This document shows positions 1 to 4,931 of a DNA stretch of 7,595 nt, in pieces. Positions within the stretch are counted from its first letter, which is position 1; each line of letters opens with the position of its first letter. The DNA comes from CALAZP01 sp964410725. Its GTDB lineage: Bacteria > Bacteroidota > Bacteroidia > Chitinophagales > Saprospiraceae. Both the position numbers and the translations under genes were made by a program. The stretch spans positions 1 through 7,595 of the forward strand of contig CAYPID010000069.1 in NCBI GenBank assembly GCA_964410725.1, written 5' to 3'. A model generated the notes under the pieces. It did not search any database. It was not told the DNA's origin and saw nothing but the letters and a program-made list of their open reading frames with translations.

Positions 1-200
1 CTACCACACTGAAAGCTAGACGCTACAACCAAATTATCGTGTAGAAACCCCTACCCCACTGAAAGCTAGACGCTACAACCGGATTATCGTATAGATACTC
101 CTACCACACTGAAAGCTAGACGCTATAACCGGATTATCGTGTAGAAACCCCTACCACACTGAAAGCTAGACGCTACAACCGGATTATCGTATAGACACCA
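1..200. repeat. 50-bp tandem repeat array, four copies
   Basis: Four direct copies of a 50-bp unit lie head to tail at 1-50, 51-100, 101-150 and 151-200, with no spacer between them. Each contains the core gaaagctagacgcta. Copies differ at only a few positions. The last four or five bases of copy 4 diverge, marking the array's right edge about 9 bp from the end of the DoxX-family gene. Position 41 of the unit alternates g, a, g, a, hinting at a 100-bp higher-order unit. The period is not a multiple of three and the core carries tag stops, so coding is unlikely. Copy 1 starts at base 1, so the array may extend to the left. I do not recognise the repeat family, and I see nothing else in this stretch. 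Confidence 0.95.
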
Positions 201-209
201 CAACTAGAT

Positions 210-629
210 TTAGGTCCCCGGTACTTTGAAGGTGGCGAATAGCCTTTTGACACTTATTGGTCCACTTCCATTAACCAAAACCATTAATAGGCCTCCGCAA
301 ATGGATATGTTTTTCATAAAGAGAATAGATTGATCCCTTTCAATGATAGCGGGGTCGTTCCAAAAAGAATGAACTATAAATGTGGTAGGGAGGTAGTACA
401 AAAGTAGTAAAATCGCCCCGAAGGAGGCCCTATACCCAATCAATACCAAAATCCCACCAAGTGTTAATATCACCACCCCTACCAAAAACAAAAAATCCGT
501 TTGCCAAGTAATCCCATAAGCAATCATTTTAGCTTTGGTATCTCGTGCAAAAGCAATGCTGTCATAAGCCTCAAAAATAAAAGTGACCGAGAGAAATATC
601 CTACCCATTAAATCTAAAACTGCTTTCAT
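210..629 (-). CDS. DoxX-family integral membrane protein
   Basis: A 139-residue hydrophobic protein with about four predicted membrane segments, near residues 5-25, 44-65, 70-89 and 103-120, and no signal peptide beyond the first segment. The order of segments and the block HSFW (87-90), followed by a charged stretch and then FMKNISICGGLL (104-115), match the DoxX/DoxX-like family, small inner-membrane proteins. Some relatives are linked to thiosulfate or quinone redox chemistry, but most have no known function and none can be assigned here. The ATG at 629 lies 4 nt after the stop of the upstream FAD-dependent oxidoreductase gene, so it is almost certainly the last gene of the operon starting at kdsA. 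Redox partnership with the oxidoreductase is only inference. The length is normal for the family and no terminator hairpin is obvious after the stop. Confidence 0.85.
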   Translation of the reverse strand: MKAVLDLMGRIFLSVTFIFEAYDSIAFARDTKAKMIAYGITWQTDFLFLVGVVILTLGGILVLIGYRASFGAILLLLYYLPTTFIVHSFWNDPAIIERDQSILFMKNISICGGLLMVLVNGSGPISVKRLFATFKVPGT

Positions 630-633
630 GTGC

Positions 634-2196
634 TTAGGAATTGGTTAAAAAATTCACAACTGCGACAGCTACATTTTGTCCATCCATAGCTGCACTCAAA
701 ATACCCCCTGCGAATCCTGCCCCCTCTCCGGTTGGGAATAATCCTACTACTTCAGGATGCATAAAGGTATCTTTTTCTCTCGGTATTCTGATGGGGGCAC
801 TGGTCCTACTTTCCGTTCCGATAACGTTGGCTTCTTGGGTCAAAAATCCTGGCATTTTGCGATCAAAATCCTCCATAGCCCGCCTAAGTCGATCGTAGAT
901 GGCACGTGGGAGTAAATCGTGCAATGGGGCACTCACCAGACCTGGAATATAAGAGCTATCGGGTAAATCCGATGAGGAATTTCCTTTTACAAAGTCTATC
1001 ATCCGCTGTGCGGGTGCCTTTTGGCTCCCATCTCCGAAGTCAAACATCCTTTTTTCAACAGAAGATTGGAAAGCCAATCCAGCGAATATCCCTTTTCCCG
1101 AAAAGGGATTCAAATCTTCTGCCTCCACGGCCACAACAATTCCCGAGTTGGCATAAGCGGAATCTCTCCTGGACATAGACATCCCATTGACCACAATTTC
1201 TCCAGGTGCAGTAGCTGCCGGAACTACTAATCCACCTGGACACATACAAAAAGAAAAGACGCCTCGACCTTTGACCTGAGTGACTAATTTATAACTGGAA
1301 GCAGGCAAATTGCGATGTCTGGGTTCCTGTCTATATTGTATCTTATCTATCAATTTTTGTCGGTGTTCAATTCTTATGCCCAATGCAAAAGGCTTAGATT
1401 CCATTTTAATGCCCTTTGCCGCACACAACTGATAAATATCTCGGGCGGAATGACCTGTTGCTAAAATAACAGCTTCAGCTTCATAGGTTTGTCCATTTTG
1501 GTCCACAGCTCCTCTCATGTGCCCACCGTCCAAAAGAAAATCTACAATCTGAGTATCAAAATGAATGGTACCTCCAAATTCCAAAATCGTATTCCGAATA
1601 TTCTCGACTAAGGGCGGCAATTTATTAGAACCAATATGAGGATGGGTATCGATAAGAATATCCGGATGGGCACCATGCTCCACCAATAACTGCAATACTT
1701 TTTGAATCTTCCCCCGCTTGTGAGACCGGGTATATAACTTTCCATCAGAGTAGGTCCCCGCTCCTCCTTCCCCAAAACAATAGTTAGAGTTGGGATTGAC
1801 CTCACCAAATTGCTGAATAGCTCTTAAATCCCTCCTCCGCGCTCGGACATCTTTTCCTCGATCTACAATAACAGGACGGATTCCCCTTTCAATCAGTTCT
1901 AAGGCAGCGAAATATCCAGCGGGCCCCGCTCCAATAATCAAAACTTTATTTTTTCCCGAAGGGATTTCAAACTTAGAAAGAATAGCCATTGGGGGATGGT
2001 ACTCCTCCCCTTTCCAAATTTTGATGGTTAGGCGGTAAACAGGCATTTTTGACCGAGCATCAATAGATTTTTTGACAATCTGCCAATGGGAAATCTCAGA
2101 AGGAGAAATGCGACTCTCCTGTACCACTTTTTGTTGGATATACGCCTCGTCTAATATATAATCAGGGCTGATTGCAATTTCTAGGTCGAGGATCAT
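634..2196 (-). CDS. FAD-dependent oxidoreductase, COG2509 type
   Basis: A 520-residue soluble protein. After an N-terminal domain of about 80 residues comes an FAD-binding Rossmann motif, GAGPAG at 89-94, ending in a probable ribose-binding acidic residue near VDRG (111-114). Further family-type blocks are FGEGGAGTYSDGKL (141-154), ILATGHSARD (244-253) and the C-terminal GEGAGFAGG (490-498), which closes the FAD site. This matches the widespread uncharacterised FAD-dependent dehydrogenases annotated as NAD(FAD)-utilizing proteins (COG2509). The substrate is unknown. I chose the ATG at 2196 because it overlaps the preceding stop as ATGA and has an AAGGA sequence 4 nt upstream. An in-frame TTG at 2220 would add 8 residues and overlap the upstream gene by 28 nt. 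The DoxX gene follows after 4 nt. Function at family level is secure, biochemical role is not. Confidence 0.9.
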   Translation of the reverse strand: MILDLEIAISPDYILDEAYIQQKVVQESRISPSEISHWQIVKKSIDARSKMPVYRLTIKIWKGEEYHPPMAILSKFEIPSGKNKVLIIGAGPAGYFAALELIERGIRPVIVDRGKDVRARRRDLRAIQQFGEVNPNSNYCFGEGGAGTYSDGKLYTRSHKRGKIQKVLQLLVEHGAHPDILIDTHPHIGSNKLPPLVENIRNTILEFGGTIHFDTQIVDFLLDGGHMRGAVDQNGQTYEAEAVILATGHSARDIYQLCAAKGIKMESKPFALGIRIEHRQKLIDKIQYRQEPRHRNLPASSYKLVTQVKGRGVFSFCMCPGGLVVPAATAPGEIVVNGMSMSRRDSAYANSGIVVAVEAEDLNPFSGKGIFAGLAFQSSVEKRMFDFGDGSQKAPAQRMIDFVKGNSSSDLPDSSYIPGLVSAPLHDLLPRAIYDRLRRAMEDFDRKMPGFLTQEANVIGTESRTSAPIRIPREKDTFMHPEVVGLFPTGEGAGFAGGILSAAMDGQNVAVAVVNFLTNS

Positions 2197-2630
2197 GGAT
2201 TCCTTTTTTTCACCAACCAACCCGTATCCTTCTGCTCAAAAATAGCAGGCATGTACAATTTATAATTGATTTCCTCCCGTATGGTTTGCCCTTCCTGGTT
2301 TTTCAAATTATTTCTATCGGAGATTAGGGGAGTCACCACTAAAGTATCCGCATTAACTTGGGTCTGAACCAAATATCGATCCGATTCTAACAAATATTCG
2401 TTGAGCCCCTGATTGGTATGATACAAATTAATGTTAATTTCTACCAGAATGGCGTTACTGCTCCATGGCGAAATCGTCCATGGATCTACTAGATCAATAT
2501 GAATAACAGCTATTTCTTTCTCTGGAAGTATTGTCTGATGGTGGGTGTGTTTTTTTTGAGCGCTTACACCTTCGGTAAAAAAAGCAAAGACCACCACTAC
2601 TAAAAAGGAGCGTCTAAATAATTGTGCCAT
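2193..2630 (-). CDS. Small secreted protein of unknown function
   Basis: A 145-residue protein with a clear signal peptide: basic MAQLFRR, a hydrophobic stretch at 8-18, and a probable cleavage after VSA at residue 24 (VSA|QKK). The mature part of about 120 residues has alternating hydrophobic residues typical of beta strands, for example IAVIHIDLV (40-48), ILVEININLY (61-70) and TLVVTPLI (96-103). It vaguely recalls the N-terminal part of DUF4097-like beta-solenoid proteins, but I do not recognise a named family and no catalytic motif is visible. It should be periplasmic or cell-surface; there is no lipobox cysteine. The ATG overlaps the kdsA stop by 1 nt (TAATG) and its stop overlaps the next start by 4 nt (ATGA), so it is translationally coupled on both sides. 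That strongly supports a real gene and both ends. Confidence 0.8.
   Translation of the reverse strand: MAQLFRRSFLVVVVFAFFTEGVSAQKKHTHHQTILPEKEIAVIHIDLVDPWTISPWSSNAILVEININLYHTNQGLNEYLLESDRYLVQTQVNADTLVVTPLISDRNNLKNQEGQTIREEINYKLYMPAIFEQKDTGWLVKKRNP
2201..2205 (-). promoter_or_regulatory. Possible ribosome binding site for the FAD oxidoreductase gene
   Basis: On the minus strand the sequence AAGGA, preceded by a run of A, ends 4 nt before the ATG at 2196. It supports that ATG over the in-frame TTG at 2220. Shine-Dalgarno sequences are used weakly in Bacteroidota, and the coupled ATGA overlap may matter more. Confidence 0.35.
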
Positions 2631-3430
2631 TACCCAATTGCTTTTTTGATTTTCACCAATTTTCTCAATAATTCTTCTAACTGATCCAAAGGCAGCATAT
2701 TGGCACCGTCGGATTTTGCCTGGGATGGTTGTGGGTGGGTTTCAATAAACAATCCATCTGCTCCAACCGCTATACCTGCTCTCGCGATAGTTTCGATTAA
2801 AGCAGGTTGTCCTCCTGTTACCCCAGAGGCCTGATTGGGCTGCTGCAAAGAATGGGTACAATCCAATACCACTGGGGCGCCTAACCGTTGCATTTGTGGA
2901 ATGCCTCTGAAATCAACCACCAAATCTCCATATCCAAATGAATTTCCCCTTTCAATTAACATCACCTGATCATTTCCCGATTGTACAACTTTGTCCAGTG
3001 CAAAAGACATAGCAGAAGGGGCCATAAATTGACCCTTTTTTATACTGACTATTTTACCTGTTTCTGCTGCAGCCACCAGTAGATCAGTTTGCCGACACAA
3101 AAATGCTGGAATTTGAAGCACGTCCACGTATTCTGCAGCCATAGCGGCTTCAGCAACGGAGTGGATATCCGTAGTAACAGGAATTTGGAAAGTTTGCCGT
3201 ACCTCTGCCAATATTTCTAGTGCCTTTTCATCTCCAATTCCTGTAAATGAATCTAATCGGGAGCGATTGGCCTTTCGATATGAGCCTTTAAATATATAGG
3301 GAATGGACAAGTCTTGAGTGATTTTAACCACCTTATCGGCTATTTCAAAGGCCATATCTCTATCTTCTATGGCACAAGGGCCAGCAATCAGAAAAAACTG
3401 ATGGGTGGGAAACAATTTTATATCGATCAT
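2630..3430 (-). CDS. kdsA: 3-deoxy-8-phosphooctulonate synthase (Kdo-8-phosphate synthase)
   Basis: A 266-residue cytosolic TIM-barrel enzyme that condenses phosphoenolpyruvate with arabinose 5-phosphate to give Kdo-8-phosphate, the precursor of Kdo in the lipopolysaccharide inner core. Diagnostic blocks are IAGPCAIE (15-22), KANRS (53-57), TTDIH (86-90), QIPAFLCRQTDLL (106-118), KKGQFMAP (131-138), ERGNSFGYGDLVVDFR (160-175) and IETHP (229-233). Cys19, His193, Glu230 and Asp241 line up with the four metal ligands of the Aquifex-type metal-dependent class, whereas the E. coli enzyme has Asn in place of the Cys. The ATG at 3430 gives the family's usual N-terminus and length. An in-frame GTG at 3484 would add 18 residues unlike the family and would run into the divergent gene. 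It is the first gene of a four-gene operon. Confidence 0.97.
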   Translation of the reverse strand: MIDIKLFPTHQFFLIAGPCAIEDRDMAFEIADKVVKITQDLSIPYIFKGSYRKANRSRLDSFTGIGDEKALEILAEVRQTFQIPVTTDIHSVAEAAMAAEYVDVLQIPAFLCRQTDLLVAAAETGKIVSIKKGQFMAPSAMSFALDKVVQSGNDQVMLIERGNSFGYGDLVVDFRGIPQMQRLGAPVVLDCTHSLQQPNQASGVTGGQPALIETIARAGIAVGADGLFIETHPQPSQAKSDGANMLPLDQLEELLRKLVKIKKAIG

Positions 3431-3461
3431 TGTAGTGTTATTGCACTTAAAAAAGTTACCT

Positions 3462-3971
3462 ATGAAACTCAAACTTAAAATCACACCAAAGATACGAGTT
3501 ATTGGAACGGTTGTTCTGGTTTTATATTTTTTAGGCCACCTTCCGCTATTTTATTTATACCCCAATTACGATCAACCTCTTCGAAAGAATATTGATCTCG
3601 AATATTTTTATTCAATCAATGATACGCTTCAAGGGGATTGTCTAAGAGTTGCAAGGAATTTTGCGAAAGAGTGTCCCTTTCCTACCCGTGAAGTTCATTT
3701 GAATTCAGAGCACACCATAGTAGAAATTCTAATCAACAAAAAATGGTACGCCTATGATCCTTCTTTTAGCAAATTCTTTAACAACAAAAATGCTGTTCAA
3801 CTGTCTTACGATGTGCAAAGGGGATATATTGCAGAGTATATGAAAGACTATCCTTACACAGAGAGTTTTAAAAAAATTAGGTATTACCACCATTTCTACT
3901 ACGTACTACTAGGTAAATTATCTCCTTTTTACGATTTAATAATCTTTAATTACTATCCGATCACTCAGTAA
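3462..3971 (+). CDS. Small membrane-anchored protein with a transglutaminase-like Cys/His/Asp pattern
   Basis: A 169-residue protein with a basic N-terminus (MKLKLKITPKIR) and one long hydrophobic segment at about 12-33 that looks like a signal anchor, placing the rest in the periplasm. The region 58-102 resembles a transglutaminase/protease core: Cys60 in GDCLRVA at a helix start, His84 in SEHTIVEI on a strand, and Asp99 in KKWYAYDPSF, with the His-to-Asp spacing of 15 usual for the superfamily. The Cys-to-His distance of 24 is shorter than usual, so this would be a compact or divergent member. The C-terminal part is rich in Tyr and Phe. The ATG at 3462 fits the anchor; a GTG at 3405 would overlap kdsA. 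The metallophosphoesterase gene follows after 6 nt. Gene call strong; the fold is my inference. Confidence 0.75.
   Translation: MKLKLKITPKIRVIGTVVLVLYFLGHLPLFYLYPNYDQPLRKNIDLEYFYSINDTLQGDCLRVARNFAKECPFPTREVHLNSEHTIVEILINKKWYAYDPSFSKFFNNKNAVQLSYDVQRGYIAEYMKDYPYTESFKKIRYYHHFYYVLLGKLSPFYDLIIFNYYPITQ
3487..3494 (-). promoter_or_regulatory. Candidate -7 promoter element for the kdsA operon
   Basis: On the minus strand this reads TATCTTTG, an exact match to the Bacteroidota -7 consensus TAnnTTTG, about 56 nt upstream of the kdsA ATG at 3430. No TTTG-like -33 element is seen at the usual 19-21 nt distance. If used, the promoter lies inside the first codons of the divergent gene at 3462. A single 6-of-6 match in A/T-rich DNA can be chance. 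Confidence 0.35.
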
Positions 3972-3977
3972 ACTAAC

Positions 3978-4931
3978 ATGCGATTTATTATTCTCCTTTT
4001 TTTGATGTTTGCTTTGGACCTTTATTTATTTGTGAGCCTAAGAACCCTCCTAGCGCCACTAAGTCAACAATGGAGATCTATAATTCTGATTGGACATTGG
4101 GTGATTGCTTTATTGTCGGTTGGGTTTATCCTATACTCCATCAATTATGATATCTCTCATTGGAGCAAAGCAACGCTCACCTTTTTGAGAACCATTGTTT
4201 TTATAATTTACCTCTCCAAATTTTTAGTATTTCCCGTTTTGTTAATTGACGATGTACGGAGATTTGGAGCTTTTCTTTTTAATAAAATCGGAGTAACTGG
4301 GACGGAACCTTTCAACATTAGTCGCTCAAAATTCATGACTTCATTTGGATGGATTTTGGGATCGATTCCTTTTATTAGTTTGACTTACGGAATGATTAGG
4401 AACCCTTACCGATACAAAATAAGAAGAGAGAAAATAAAAATTAATGATCTTCCAGAAGGATTGAAAGGCCTAAAAATTGTTCAAATATCTGATATCCATT
4501 CTGGGAGCTTTACACTTAAAGAACCTGTAAAAAGAGCGGTTGAACTAATCAATCAAGAGAATGCAGATTTGGTATTTTTCACAGGTGATTTGGTGAATAA
4601 CAAGTCTGAGGAAATGCTCGACTACATAGATGTTTTCGATAAAATNNNNNNNNNNNNNNNNNNNNNNNNNNNNNNNNNNNNNNNNNNNNNNNNNNNNNNN
4701 NNNNNNNNNNNNNNNNNNNNNNNNNNNNNNNNNNNNNNNNNNNNNATGCAGTTTGGTATTGAAATTCCTGGGTGGTTTAAATGGAGCCCAGTGCAGTATG
4801 TTTATCGCCAATGGGCGGGGCTGTACCAAAATGGAAAACAATACCTTTATGTTAACCGCGGTTTGGGGTTTTTAGGTTATGCTGGAAGAGTGGGTATTCT
4901 CCCGGAAATTACAGTGGTTGAATTGGCTTAA
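3978..4931 (+). CDS. Membrane-anchored calcineurin-like metallophosphoesterase, interrupted by a gap
   Basis: The N-terminal third has about four membrane segments (near residues 1-22, 34-54, 66-90 and 121-139). The metallophosphoesterase domain then begins: VQISDIHSGS (168-177) supplies the first metal ligands Asp172 and His174, and FFTGDLVNN (200-208) the next Asp204. The right-hand piece begins MQFGIEIPGW, the sequence that normally directly follows the GHTHG metal-binding motif, and ends with the family-type VNRGLGFLGYAGRVGI and PEITVVEL. The missing middle should hold the GNHD and GHTHG motifs. The domain is of the YkuE/YaeI type; the substrate is unknown. Relatives are about 400 residues, so the 317 counted here underestimate the length, and the frame kept across the N run is not evidence. 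It is probably co-transcribed with the gene at 3462. Confidence 0.88.
   Translation: MRFIILLFLMFALDLYLFVSLRTLLAPLSQQWRSIILIGHWVIALLSVGFILYSINYDISHWSKATLTFLRTIVFIIYLSKFLVFPVLLIDDVRRFGAFLFNKIGVTGTEPFNISRSKFMTSFGWILGSIPFISLTYGMIRNPYRYKIRREKIKINDLPEGLKGLKIVQISDIHSGSFTLKEPVKRAVELINQENADLVFFTGDLVNNKSEEMLDYIDVFDKXXXXXXXXXXXXXXXXXXXXXXXXXXXXXXXXXXMQFGIEIPGWFKWSPVQYVYRQWAGLYQNGKQYLYVNRGLGFLGYAGRVGILPEITVVELA
4646..4745. other. Run of exactly 100 N, scaffold gap
   Basis: Exactly 100 undetermined bases lie inside the metallophosphoesterase gene. A round 100 is the conventional placeholder for a gap of unknown size. Because the GNHD and GHTHG motifs and the sequence between them are missing, and relatives have roughly 110-130 residues here, the real gap is likely 300-400 bases (inference). 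Coordinates to the right of it are therefore relative only. Confidence 0.97.

Noticed and set aside
1..200. CRISPR array
   Set aside because: The 50-bp units are contiguous and nearly identical over their whole length; there are no variable spacers of regular length between conserved repeats, and no cas genes in the window.
641..1249. Several open frames of 64-90 codons opposite or out of frame to the FAD oxidoreductase
   Set aside because: They have no recognisable domains or start context and lie wholly within a well-supported gene; they are by-products of its codon use.
2463..2483. Inverted repeat ccatgg / ccatgg as a regulatory site
   Set aside because: ccatgg is itself a palindrome, and both copies encode the Pro-Trp pairs in DPW and SPW of the secreted protein; it is inside coding sequence and needs no regulatory explanation.
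3405..3461. Longer start (GTG at 3405) for the transglutaminase-like gene
   Set aside because: It would overlap the kdsA start region and place a second hydrophobic stretch ahead of a good Met-Lys-Leu-Lys signal-anchor start at 3462.
3431..3484. N-terminal extension of KdsA from a GTG at 3484
   Set aside because: The extra 18 residues do not resemble the family, and the extension would overlap the start of the divergent gene; the ATG at 3430 gives the standard N-terminus.
3978..4931. Pseudogene call for the metallophosphoesterase
   Set aside because: Both flanks are intact and family-like; the break is a run of N, so missing data rather than a mutation explains the absent motifs.
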